Below, piece after piece: positions 10,527 to 17,973 of a DNA stretch of 39,760 bases. Numbering within the stretch: the first letter of the stretch is position 1; every line of letters begins with the position of its first letter. The notes under the pieces are model-generated. The model was given only the letters and a program-made list of their open reading frames with translations, was not told the DNA's origin and did no database searches. Source of the stretch: Myxococcus sp. CA023. GTDB lineage: Bacteria; Myxococcota; Myxococcia; Myxococcales; Myxococcaceae. The stretch lies in NCBI RefSeq assembly GCF_010998615.1, contig NZ_JAAEAH010000085.1, forward strand, positions 1 through 39,760, given 5' to 3'. Position numbers and translations under genes: made by a program.

Positions 10527-11693
10527 TCAGGGCCCCAACGTCCGCGCGAGCACCTCGACGGCGGCGGCGAAATCCTCGGGCTGAGGCAGCAGCGACAGCA
10601 CGAGGAAGGCGCCGCCGCCGAAGTCGTAGAAGTAGCCCGGCTGCACCCGCACGCCCGCGTCCAGCAGGGCCAGGCAGGTGGCCTCCTCGCCGGGCGCCCT
10701 CGGAATCCGCACCACCGCGCTCCACCCGCCCTCCGCCGGCACCACGTCCCAGTGGGCGTCGCGAGGCCGGGCCGCGAGCAGGTGCTGGCGGTTGCCCCTC
10801 ACCCGCTCCAGCACCGCCGCCTGGAAGCGCGGCCCGTGGGCCAGGAGCGCAGGCAGGGCCCGCTGCACGGGCGTGCCCACGGGCAGGTACGTGTCCCCCA
10901 CCCACTCCAGCCGAGCCAGCGCCTCGTCACGGAGGGCCGCGGGCCCGCCCACGTGCGTCCACGCCAGCTTGAGGCCGGGCAACCCCACGGACTTGGAGAG
11001 GCCGCCCAGGGCGAAGGTGAGCATCGGCAGCGCGCGCCCCGCCACGGAGGCCACGCGCCCGGGCGCGGGCGCCCAGGCGAAGGGGGCGAAGACCTCATCG
11101 CAGACGAGCGCCAGTTGGCGGCGGGCACACACGTCCGCCAGCGCCGCCAGCTCGCCTTCGTGCAGGAAGTGGCCGGTGGGGTTTCCGGGGTTCACCACCA
11201 GCACCGCGCGAGTGCGCCCGTCGCACGCCGCCGCCACCTCCCCCGCGTCCAGGCCGAAGCCGTGCGCGCGGGGCAAGGCGTAGGAGCGCGTCTGGACGCC
11301 CTCCAGACGCGCGAGGTGCTCGAAGAGGGGGTAGCAGGGGGCCGGAACGAGAACGTTGTCCCCTGGCTCGCACAGGAGCTTGAAGAGCCAGCCGTAGGCT
11401 TCACTGGTGCTGGAGGTCAGCAGCAGGTGCGCTTCGGAGACCGGGGTGCCCCGCGCCGTGAAGTCCGCCACCAGCGCCTGTCGCGCGGAGGCGAGCCCCA
11501 GGGACTCGGGTTCGTAGGTGAAGGCGTCCTCGGGGGCCAGGAGCGCCGCGTCCGGCAGGGGCAACCCCACACGCGTGGGGTTGGATTCCGTCAGGTCCAG
11601 GAGGAGACGGCCGCTGGCGCGGTGCCTTTCGAGCGCCAGTGCCAGCGGGTTGGGTGTCCGTGCGAAGTCCGTCCGCGCGGAGAAGCCGCTCAC
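10527..11693 (-). CDS. PLP-dependent aminotransferase, class I/II (fold type I)
   Basis: A 388-residue pyridoxal-phosphate enzyme. The expected landmarks are in order: an N-terminal LTESNPT segment (34-40), NPGNPTG (168-174), the PLP-ring Asp199 in LVCDEVF, and the Schiff-base Lys234 in GGLSKSVGLPGLK. This is the aspartate/alanine/aromatic aminotransferase superfamily. It is not a class III enzyme and therefore not a normal BioA, although it lies downstream of the biotin genes on the same strand. Its start overlaps the stop of the preceding small gene by 4 bp, indicating coupling. The amino donor cannot be read from the sequence. Confidence 0.88.
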   Translation of the reverse strand: MSGFSARTDFARTPNPLALALERHRASGRLLLDLTESNPTRVGLPLPDAALLAPEDAFTYEPESLGLASARQALVADFTARGTPVSEAHLLLTSSTSEAYGWLFKLLCEPGDNVLVPAPCYPLFEHLARLEGVQTRSYALPRAHGFGLDAGEVAAACDGRTRAVLVVNPGNPTGHFLHEGELAALADVCARRQLALVCDEVFAPFAWAPAPGRVASVAGRALPMLTFALGGLSKSVGLPGLKLAWTHVGGPAALRDEALARLEWVGDTYLPVGTPVQRALPALLAHGPRFQAAVLERVRGNRQHLLAARPRDAHWDVVPAEGGWSAVVRIPRAPGEEATCLALLDAGVRVQPGYFYDFGGGAFLVLSLLPQPEDFAAAVEVLARTLGP

Positions 11694-11968
11694 AGGCCCG
11701 TTTGCAGCATGGCGTTCGCGACACGACGAATCAGGTCGCGGCGAACCTCCTTGCGGCAGTGCTCGATAGCCTTGTCGTGAGGCCGAGGAAGTTGAGGGTC
11801 GCGAGCGCGCAGAGCGGTCCGGAGCACGAGCTCCACCTTGGAGGGCTCGATGTGAAAGAGCCGAGGCCCTTCCTTTTGCAGGAAGTAAGAAAGCCCCCTC
11901 TGGTCCATGAGCTTCTTGTACAGCCGCCGGACGTCCGCGAGGAACGTGAGATCGATGATGTCCGCCAT
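11690..11968 (-). CDS. Small conserved-looking protein of unknown function
   Basis: I do not recognise this 92-residue protein. It starts MADIIDLTFLADV and is predicted to be mostly helical, basic and soluble, with a segment FLQKEGPRLFHIEPSKVELVL in the middle and a very basic C-terminal helix (residues about 70-88). Earlier in-frame ATGs at 12007 and 12049 would lengthen it; I chose 11968 because the protein-like composition begins there, but no start has a strong Shine-Dalgarno. It overlaps the aminotransferase start by 4 bp, so the two are likely cotranslated. It is separated from bioD by a hairpin. Confidence 0.55.
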   Translation of the reverse strand: MADIIDLTFLADVRRLYKKLMDQRGLSYFLQKEGPRLFHIEPSKVELVLRTALRARDPQLPRPHDKAIEHCRKEVRRDLIRRVANAMLQTGL

Positions 11969-12065
11969 TCGTGAGGCGTTCTCGCGCGGAAAAAACGGCA
12001 CGTCCATTTCACGGCCGCATGTCCCGAAAACTTGCGCGACCTGTAGCACTGGCCCTGAAACCGAA

Positions 12066-12100
12066 ACGCGCCGGAGGCCGAATTTCCGGCCTCCGCGCGT
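12066..12100 (-). terminator. Hairpin after bioD
   Basis: GGAGGCCG (12073-12080) pairs with CGGCCTCC (12087-12094), extended by an ACGCGC/GCGCGT arm with one bulged base. It begins immediately after the bioD stop codon. Reading on the minus strand it is followed by a broken T-tract (TTTCGGTTTC). It probably ends or attenuates the biotin operon. Confidence 0.65.
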
Positions 12101-12784
12101 TCAGGGCAGCAGCGGCCGCAGCGCGTGGCGGAACGCGGCGTGGCGCCGCCGCGCATCGGGCAGATAGGGCACCGGTCCCAGCACCGGGACGCCGTGGCGC
12201 GCCTCCAGGAGCCGCCGGTTGTCGCGCTCCGAAACATCCTTCGCGGACGTCCCACGCGACAGCAGCACGGCCCGCACGGGAATGCGGCGCGCGGCCAGCG
12301 CCTGGAGCGACAGCGCGGTGTGGTTGAGCGTGCCCAGCCCCGCGCGCGCAACCAGCAGCACCGGCAGGCGCAAGGTGGCGATGAGGTCGATGACGTCGTG
12401 CTTCGAGTCCAACGGCACGAACAGGCCCCCTGCCCCCTCCACCACGGCGTTGCCCCCACGCAGCCGCCGCCATGCGGCCAGCGTGACGTTCCAGTCGGGC
12501 TCGCGTCCCAGGCGACTGGCGGCCACGCCGGGCGCGACAGGCAGACGGAAGCGGTGGGGACACACTTCATCCACGCTCAGCGAGCTGCCCGCCGCCGCGC
12601 GCAGGGCCAGCGCGTCCGCGGGCGCACGCAGGGACGCGCAGCCGCTCTCGTAGGGCTTGAAGCCCTGGGGCCGCAGCCCCGCGTCCGCCAGCAGCGACAG
12701 GAGCGCGCACGACGCCTGCGTCTTCCCCACGCCGGTGTCCGTGCCCGTCACGAAAATCTGGAACGGCTTGCCACGCTCAGCCAC
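12101..12784 (-). CDS. bioD: ATP-dependent dethiobiotin synthetase BioD
   Basis: Closes the ureido ring of biotin by carboxylating 7,8-diaminopelargonic acid with CO2 and ATP. The P-loop GTDTGVGKT is at residues 14-22, KPYESG follows after the first helix, and VVEGAGGLFVPL (BioD signature) is in the middle. The 227-residue length is normal. The start overlaps the 3' end of bioF by 8 bp, showing translational coupling within bioB-bioF-bioD. Confidence 0.95.
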   Translation of the reverse strand: MAERGKPFQIFVTGTDTGVGKTQASCALLSLLADAGLRPQGFKPYESGCASLRAPADALALRAAAGSSLSVDEVCPHRFRLPVAPGVAASRLGREPDWNVTLAAWRRLRGGNAVVEGAGGLFVPLDSKHDVIDLIATLRLPVLLVARAGLGTLNHTALSLQALAARRIPVRAVLLSRGTSAKDVSERDNRRLLEARHGVPVLGPVPYLPDARRRHAAFRHALRPLLP

Positions 12785-13952
12785 GGCGGACTCCCACGGT
12801 GCGCAGCGCCTCCAGCGCCAGGTCCACGTGGCCCACGGTATGGGAAGCGGACAGGCAGAAGCGCAGGCGGCTGGTGCCCTCGGGGACGGTGGGCGGGCGG
12901 ATGGCCTTCACCAGCACGCCCACCTCGCGCAGGCGGCGCGCGGCGTCCAGCGCACGCTCGGGCTCGCCGAGGATGATGGGGAACACGGCGCTGCGAGGCT
13001 CGGCGCGCACGCCCAAGCCGCGCAGGCCGTCCGCGAAGCGACGGATGTTGCGCCACAGCCGCTCGCGCAGGTCCGGGTCGCCCTCCACGGCGTCCACGGC
13101 GGCCTCGGAGGCGGCGCACAGGTGCGCGGGCAGCGCGGTGGAGAAGACGAAGGGACGCGCGCGGGAGACCAGCAGGTCCGCCACCTCGCGTGAGGTCGCC
13201 ACGTATGCGCCCATGACGCCCAGCGCCTTGCTCAGCGTGCCCATGCGCAGGTCCACCTCGTTCTCCAACCCCAGCTCATCGCAGAGGCCCGCGCCGCGGG
13301 CGCCCAGCACGCCGGTGGCATGCGCTTCGTCCACCATCAGCGCGGCGCCGTGGGCCCGGCACGCGGCGACGATGTCGCGCAGCGGGGCCACGTCTCCGTC
13401 CATGGAGAAGACCGTGTCCGTCACCACCAGCTTGCGGCGTGCGGGCGTCTCCGCCAGGGCGCGCTCCAACGCCTCCACGTCCGCGTGTGGATAGACGCAG
13501 ACGCGGGCGCGTGACAGCCGGCAGCCATCCACGAGCGAGGCGTGGTTGAGGGCATCGGAAAAGACGGCGTCCTCGGGCCCCACCAGCGCGGGGATGATGC
13601 CGGTGTTGGCGGCGTAGCCGCTGTTGAACAGGCGCACAGCCTCCGCACGTTCGAAGGCGGCCAGCCGCGTTTCCAACCGGTGATGCGCGGCGGTGTCGCC
13701 CACCACCAACCGGCTGGCACCGGTGCCCACGCCGTAGCGCTCCACGGCGGCCAGCGCCGCGGCACGCACGGTGGGCGACGCGGCCAGCCCCAGGTAGTCA
13801 TTGGACGAGAAGTTGACGAGCGTCTCGCCCCCCACGCGCACCACGGGCCCCTGGGGCGAATCCAGGGGCTCCAGGTATCGGCGCAGGCCGCGCTCGGACA
13901 GGGCCTCCAGGTCCTCCCGGGCCCACGCCGCCGCGACGGCTTCATCACTCAC
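12777..13952 (-). CDS. bioF: 8-amino-7-oxononanoate synthase BioF
   Basis: PLP enzyme of the alpha-oxoamine synthase family that condenses pimeloyl-ACP or pimeloyl-CoA with alanine to 8-amino-7-oxononanoate. At 391 residues it has the typical length. FSSNDYLGL is at 48-56, DEAHATG at 208-214 (PLP-binding Asp208 and His211), and the Schiff-base Lys242 is in GTLSKALG. It lies 6 bp after bioB and overlaps bioD by 8 bp. The related enzymes 2-amino-3-ketobutyrate CoA ligase and ALA synthase are alternatives by sequence, but the operon context settles it as BioF. Confidence 0.94.
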   Translation of the reverse strand: MSDEAVAAAWAREDLEALSERGLRRYLEPLDSPQGPVVRVGGETLVNFSSNDYLGLAASPTVRAAALAAVERYGVGTGASRLVVGDTAAHHRLETRLAAFERAEAVRLFNSGYAANTGIIPALVGPEDAVFSDALNHASLVDGCRLSRARVCVYPHADVEALERALAETPARRKLVVTDTVFSMDGDVAPLRDIVAACRAHGAALMVDEAHATGVLGARGAGLCDELGLENEVDLRMGTLSKALGVMGAYVATSREVADLLVSRARPFVFSTALPAHLCAASEAAVDAVEGDPDLRERLWRNIRRFADGLRGLGVRAEPRSAVFPIILGEPERALDAARRLREVGVLVKAIRPPTVPEGTSRLRFCLSASHTVGHVDLALEALRTVGVRRG

Positions 13953-13958
13953 GGTGGC

Positions 13959-14999
13959 TCAGCCTTCCTGACGCGGCTCCAGGGGGCGGATTCCCGCCTT
14001 CTCCAGCAGGGCCATGTCCTGGGTGTACTCGGGGTTGCCGGTGGTGAGCAGCTTCTCGCCGAAGAAGAGCGAGTTGGCGCCCGCCATCATGCACAGCAGC
14101 TGCGCCTCGTCGTTCATCTGCTGCCGGCCCGCGGACAGGCGCACCATGGACTGGGGCATCAGGATGCGCGCGGTGGCGATGGTGCGCACCATGTCCACCG
14201 TCTCCACGCGCTGCTGCTCCTGCAGCGGCGTACCCTCCACGGCCACCAGCGCGTTGATGGGCACCGACTCCGGGTGGTGCTCCTGGTTGGCCAGGGTGCG
14301 CAGCAGGTTGCAGCGGTCATCCACCGACTCGCCCATGCCGATGATGCCGCCGCAGCACACGGAGATGCCGGCGTCGCGCACGCGGTTGAGCGTGCGCAGG
14401 CGATCTTCATAGGTGCGGGTGGAGATGATGTCGCCGTAGTGCTCGGGCGACGTGTCCAGGTTGTGGTTGTACGCGGACAGGCCGGCCTCGCGCAGGCGCT
14501 TCGCCTGGCTCTCGGAGAGCATGCCCAGGGTGGCGCACGCCTCCATGCCCAGCGCGCGCACGCCGCGCACCATCTCCAGCACGCTGTCGAACTGCGGACC
14601 GTCCTTCACCTCGCGCCACGCGGCGCCCATGCAGAAACGGGTGGCTCCGGCGGCGCGGGCCTTGGACGCGGCATCCAGCACGTCCGGCACGGCCATCAAC
14701 TTCTCCGCCTTGACGCCCGTCTTGTAGCGAGCCGCCTGCGGGCAGTACGAGCAGTCCTCCGGGCAGCCGCCCGTCTTGATGGACAGCAGTGAACAGAGCT
14801 GGACCTTGTTGTCCACGAACACGGCCCGGTGGACCGTCTGGGCCTTGTGCACCAGGTCCAGCAGGGGGAGCTCATAGAGGGCCCTCACCTCCGACAGCGA
14901 CCAGTCATGGCGCACGTCCACGCCCGCCGGTGGCGGCGCGGCGACGTGGGCGTGACCGGAGAACTCGCTCTCGCTGGAGACAGTGGCGGTATCGGGCAT
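13959..14999 (-). CDS. bioB: Biotin synthase BioB
   Basis: Radical-SAM enzyme that inserts sulfur into dethiobiotin. The [4Fe-4S] motif CPEDCSYC is at Cys79, Cys83 and Cys86. YNHNLDTSPEHY (SAM/substrate region) and the Arg-rich LSAGRQQM strand near the C terminus, which binds the [2Fe-2S] cluster, are both present. The 346-residue length is standard, with an extra Ala/Pro-rich N-terminal stretch of about 25 residues. It is the first gene of the bioBFD operon, with a BirA-like operator 52 bp upstream. Confidence 0.96.
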   Translation of the reverse strand: MPDTATVSSESEFSGHAHVAAPPPAGVDVRHDWSLSEVRALYELPLLDLVHKAQTVHRAVFVDNKVQLCSLLSIKTGGCPEDCSYCPQAARYKTGVKAEKLMAVPDVLDAASKARAAGATRFCMGAAWREVKDGPQFDSVLEMVRGVRALGMEACATLGMLSESQAKRLREAGLSAYNHNLDTSPEHYGDIISTRTYEDRLRTLNRVRDAGISVCCGGIIGMGESVDDRCNLLRTLANQEHHPESVPINALVAVEGTPLQEQQRVETVDMVRTIATARILMPQSMVRLSAGRQQMNDEAQLLCMMAGANSLFFGEKLLTTGNPEYTQDMALLEKAGIRPLEPRQEG

Positions 15000-15050
15000 G
15001 GGCTCCTCTACGGACGGATGAGGGCCCGAACGTGCGTGGACCCCGGAAGG

Positions 15051-15082
15051 TTGTCAACGCCCGCGAGCAGGCAGGTTGACGA
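15051..15082 (-). promoter_or_regulatory. BirA-box-like operator of the biotin operon
   Basis: TTGTCAACG (15051-15059) and GGTTGACGA (15074-15082) form an inverted repeat with a 14-bp spacer. The E. coli-type BirA box is TTGTAAACC, 14-16 bp, GGTTTACAA; seven of nine positions match in each half-site. On the minus strand the distal half contains TTGACA, a possible -35 element for bioB, so bound repressor would block it. The site ends 52 bp before the bioB start. BirA itself is not in the window. Confidence 0.62.
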
Positions 15083-15098
15083 CTTTCCAGGGTCCATC

Positions 15099-15135
15099 GC
15101 CCCTCGGGAGGGGCTCAGCGCGTCAGCTGACGCGC
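15099..15135 (-). terminator. Tandem hairpins after the YeaQ-like gene
   Basis: Directly downstream of the YeaQ-like gene stop there is a perfect 18-bp palindrome GCGCGTCAGCTGACGCGC (15118-15135). Next to it is a second hairpin, GCCCCTC/GAGGGGC (15099-15114). No T-tract follows. They probably separate this gene from the biotin operon, although the palindrome could also be a protein-binding site. Confidence 0.5.
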
Positions 15136-15139
15136 GGCC

Positions 15140-15409
15140 CTAGACATGGACGCGGCGCCCTCTGCCCGCGAGTCCCACCAGGAATAGCACCAGGAGTGCG
15201 CCCAGGACGGAGAACAGGAGCCCTGTCGGGTGCAGGTCGAAGACGCGGCCGTCACTGCGGAAGAGCGAAGCGATGAAACCTCCCACGAAGGAGCCGGCGA
15301 TACCCAGCAGCGTGGTGGCGAGGAGCCCCATCGACTGGTTGCCCGGCATGAGCGCGCGGGCAATCAGACCCGCGAGAAGGCCAATGATCAGAAACGCGAT
15401 AATCCCCAT
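15140..15409 (-). CDS. GlsB/YeaQ/YmgE-family small membrane protein
   Basis: An 89-residue inner-membrane protein of the 'transglycosylase-associated' family, with three hydrophobic Gly-rich segments (about 2-20, 28-48 and 62-82) and the family pattern GLLAGLIARALMPGNQ followed by GIAGSFVGGFIASL. The ATG at 15409 is preceded by GGGAGG at good spacing, which rules out the longer upstream reading. The family is linked with general stress responses in several bacteria; the molecular function is not known. It is divergent from radA. Confidence 0.9.
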   Translation of the reverse strand: MGIIAFLIIGLLAGLIARALMPGNQSMGLLATTLLGIAGSFVGGFIASLFRSDGRVFDLHPTGLLFSVLGALLVLFLVGLAGRGRRVHV

Positions 15410-15592
15410 GACTACCTCCCTTGCTTGTTTAGCGACGCAGGGTGCGACGCCCACCTGGGAGCAAACCTGGGTTGCCCCTCCCGTTCGTACAACTTGGCGC
15501 GGGGGGGCTTGACATGGTGCCTGCCTGCTCTGCGGTCGTGCCTGCCCGCAAGGCCGCAAAAACGTCAGGGTTCCGCGCTATTCACCCAACCC

Positions 15593-16960
15593 ATGGCGAA
15601 GGCGAAGACGCACTACACCTGTCAGGCGTGTGGATACAAAACGGCGAAGTGGCTCGGGAAGTGTCCGGACTGTGGCGCGTGGAGTTCCCTGCTGGAGGAG
15701 ACGGACCCGAAGGCGGATGAACGACGTCCGGCATGGGGGGCCTCGGGCGGCGCGGCGCGGCCCATGTTGCTCAAGGAAGTCAGCGGCGAGACGGAGACGC
15801 GCCGGCGCACGGGCATCGCCGAATTCGACCGCGTGCTGGGCGGGGGCGTGGTGAGTGGCTCCATCGTGCTGCTGGGTGGCGACCCGGGCATCGGCAAGTC
15901 CACGCTGCTGCTGGCGGCGTTGGACAGGCTGGCGCGTCACGGACCGGTGCTCTACGTCTCGGGTGAAGAGAGCCTGCGACAGACGAAGATGCGCGCCGAG
16001 CGGCTCCGGGTGGAGGGAGACGCCATCCACCTGTTCGCGGAGACGGACGCGGAGCGGGTACTGACGGCGACGGAGGCGTTGAAGCCCCAGGCGCTGGTGG
16101 TGGACTCCATCCAGACCATGTACCTGCCGGAGTTGGGCAACGCGCCCGGCAGCATCACCCAGGTGCGCGAGGTGGCGGGCCGGCTGATGGCCTACGCGAA
16201 GCGCACGGGGGTGCCCACGTTCCTGGTGGGCCACGTGACGAAGGAAGGCTCCATCGCGGGCCCGCGAGTGCTGGAGCACATGGTGGACACGGTCCTCTAC
16301 TTCGAGGGCGAACGTGGCCACCCGTTCCGAATCCTGCGCGCGCACAAGAACCGCTTCGGCTCCACGAACGAGATTGGCGTCTTCGAGATGAAGGGCGCGG
16401 GGCTGGTGGAGGTGTCCGACCCCTCCGCCCTCTTCCTGTCGGAGCGGCCGGTGGGCAAGTCCGGCAGCGTGGTGACCAGCACGCTCAATGGCACACGCCC
16501 GCTGTTGGTGGAGGTGCAGGCGCTGGTGGCGCCCACGGGTTACGGCACCGCGCGGCGCACGGCGATTGGCGTGGACGGCAACCGCGTGGCGCTGCTGGCG
16601 GCGGTACTGGAGAAGAAGGAGGAGATTCCGCTGGTGGGCTGCGACTTGTTCGTCAACGTGGCGGGCGGCATGCAGCTCACCGAGCCCGCGTGTGACCTCG
16701 CGGTGTGCGCGGCGCTGGTGAGCAGCCTCCAGAACCGTCCGCTGGACCCGAAGACGTTGGTGCTGGGCGAAGTGGGCCTCGCCGGAGAGGTGCGCGCGGT
16801 GGGTCAGGTGGAGCCCCGGCTGGCGGAGGCCGCGAAGATGGGCTTCCAGCGCGTGGTGCTGCCCGCGGGCAGCGCGCGGCGGCTCGAAGGCACGGGTCCG
16901 AAGATGAAGGTCGTCGGCGTGGAGACGCTCGGCGACGCGCTCGTCGCGATGTTCGACTGA
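15593..16960 (+). CDS. radA: DNA repair protein RadA
   Basis: RecA-like ATPase and DnaB-type helicase that helps extend and resolve recombination intermediates. At 455 residues it has the full RadA layout: a C4 zinc finger (Cys10, Cys13, Cys24, Cys27), Walker A GDPGIGKS (96-103, Lys102), Walker B-like ALVVDSIQT, the RadA-specific KNRFGS motif (252-257) and a C-terminal Lon-protease-like domain (about 280-450). The start at 15593 fits the conserved zinc-finger N terminus; its Shine-Dalgarno is weak. A dyad without a T-tract lies between it and the convergent reductase gene. Confidence 0.96.
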   Translation: MAKAKTHYTCQACGYKTAKWLGKCPDCGAWSSLLEETDPKADERRPAWGASGGAARPMLLKEVSGETETRRRTGIAEFDRVLGGGVVSGSIVLLGGDPGIGKSTLLLAALDRLARHGPVLYVSGEESLRQTKMRAERLRVEGDAIHLFAETDAERVLTATEALKPQALVVDSIQTMYLPELGNAPGSITQVREVAGRLMAYAKRTGVPTFLVGHVTKEGSIAGPRVLEHMVDTVLYFEGERGHPFRILRAHKNRFGSTNEIGVFEMKGAGLVEVSDPSALFLSERPVGKSGSVVTSTLNGTRPLLVEVQALVAPTGYGTARRTAIGVDGNRVALLAAVLEKKEEIPLVGCDLFVNVAGGMQLTEPACDLAVCAALVSSLQNRPLDPKTLVLGEVGLAGEVRAVGQVEPRLAEAAKMGFQRVVLPAGSARRLEGTGPKMKVVGVETLGDALVAMFD

Positions 16961-17060
16961 GCGGTGCTCGCCGCGCGTGGGCTGAAGATGAAGTCACCCC
17001 GCGAGTTCCGTACTGCCAACGCCCCCCTGAGCTGTCCGATTTGACGGGGGCATCTCCACC

Positions 17061-17099
17061 GGAGGGAGCGCGTCCAAGTCACGCGGACACGCTCCCTCC
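17061..17099. terminator. Hairpin between convergent radA and reductase genes
   Basis: GGAGGGAGCG (17061-17070) pairs perfectly with CGCTCCCTCC (17090-17099), with a further GTCC/GGAC pairing inside. It is centred between two convergent stop codons, so it can serve both strands, but neither side has a T-run. Confidence 0.6.
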
Positions 17100-17113
17100 C
17101 GAAGTACCGCGAG

Positions 17114-17665
17114 CTAGGCCTGTGGCCGAGGCATCACGGCGTAGCGCAGCAGCACGACGCCGTTGGCGTAGACCTTGGTGGACTTCAGGTCCAGGTCCAC
17201 CACCTGCTTCAGCGAGGACGCCAGCAGGATGCCCGAGCCGAGTATCAGCGGGTTCATCTTGAGCAGGACCTCGTCGACCAGTCCCTCGGCGAGCAGCAAC
17301 CCGGCGAATGCACCACCACCGGCCAGGTAGATGTCACCGCCCTCCTGCGCCTTCAGGCGCCGGACCTCGCCCACCGCGTCGTCCGATACCAGCTTCACGC
17401 GCGGATTCGGGCTCTCCTTCATCGTGCGGCTGAAGACGTAGGTGTCCATGTTTGGATAGGGGTCCGTCACCCCCACCTTGAGGCCGCCGTCATAGGTGCG
17501 CCGCCCCATGAGTACCGTCGCATAGGTCGCCAGCGACGCGACGTAGTCCGCGACGTGCTCGCTATCCTTGATGAGACGGTCCTGCATGAAGGCGCCGTAC
17601 GTATCGTCCTCGTGGGCGATGAAACCGTCGACGCTGGTGGCAACGTGGTACTTGAGCTTTCGCAT
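17114..17665 (-). CDS. RibD C-terminal/dihydrofolate-reductase-fold reductase
   Basis: A 183-residue protein of the RibD_C family, starting MRKLKYHVATSVDGFIA, where TSVDGFIA is the family's first strand and loop. VLMGRRTYDGGL (about 50-61) matches the NADPH-binding LxGRxTY motif, and DIYLAGGGAFAGLLL (about 117-131) matches the second Gly-rich nucleotide motif. Fold is clear; such stand-alone proteins are usually annotated 'dihydrofolate reductase family' and rarely reduce dihydrofolate. The ATG at 17665 was preferred over one 39 bp upstream because the conserved fold starts here. Confidence 0.88.
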   Translation of the reverse strand: MRKLKYHVATSVDGFIAHEDDTYGAFMQDRLIKDSEHVADYVASLATYATVLMGRRTYDGGLKVGVTDPYPNMDTYVFSRTMKESPNPRVKLVSDDAVGEVRRLKAQEGGDIYLAGGGAFAGLLLAEGLVDEVLLKMNPLILGSGILLASSLKQVVDLDLKSTKVYANGVVLLRYAVMPRPQA

Positions 17666-17973
17666 ACGTGTTCTCCATGCCGCGCGCGCAAAGGCGCCGG
17701 TCATTCAGGTTCAGGAAGACGACTGGGAAACACAGCGGGGACCCACGCATCCGGACAGCAGCCCACGTCAACGCCACGGCACATCGGCCGGAGCGGCAAG
17801 GGCAGTCACGGAAGCCTGGGTTAGCGAGCGAAGGTCATGGGACAGCGCCGTGAGGCGCCACGCCCAAATTACGCACACGAAGGCGCCCTCGGCAACCCCC
17901 ATCCGAGCAGGCGGCAGCGCACAGCCTCGCCCCCGCGAGGGAGACGAGGCTCGATTAGAGTCCCGCCCCGGAC
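17666..17973. other. Intergenic region with overlapping alternative hairpins
   Basis: A 308-bp gap between divergent genes. No convincing coding sequence. Near its right end CCTCGC (17925-17930) can pair either with GCGAGG (17935-17940) or, shifted by one base, with CGAGGC (17945-17950), giving two mutually exclusive hairpins just before the kinase gene. GATTAGAGT about 20 bp before the kinase start resembles a -10 region. Nothing else seen. Confidence 0.35.

Noticed and set aside
15509..15514. TTGACA upstream of radA as a -35 element
   Set aside because: No acceptable -10 lies 16-18 bp downstream, so the promoter is not called.
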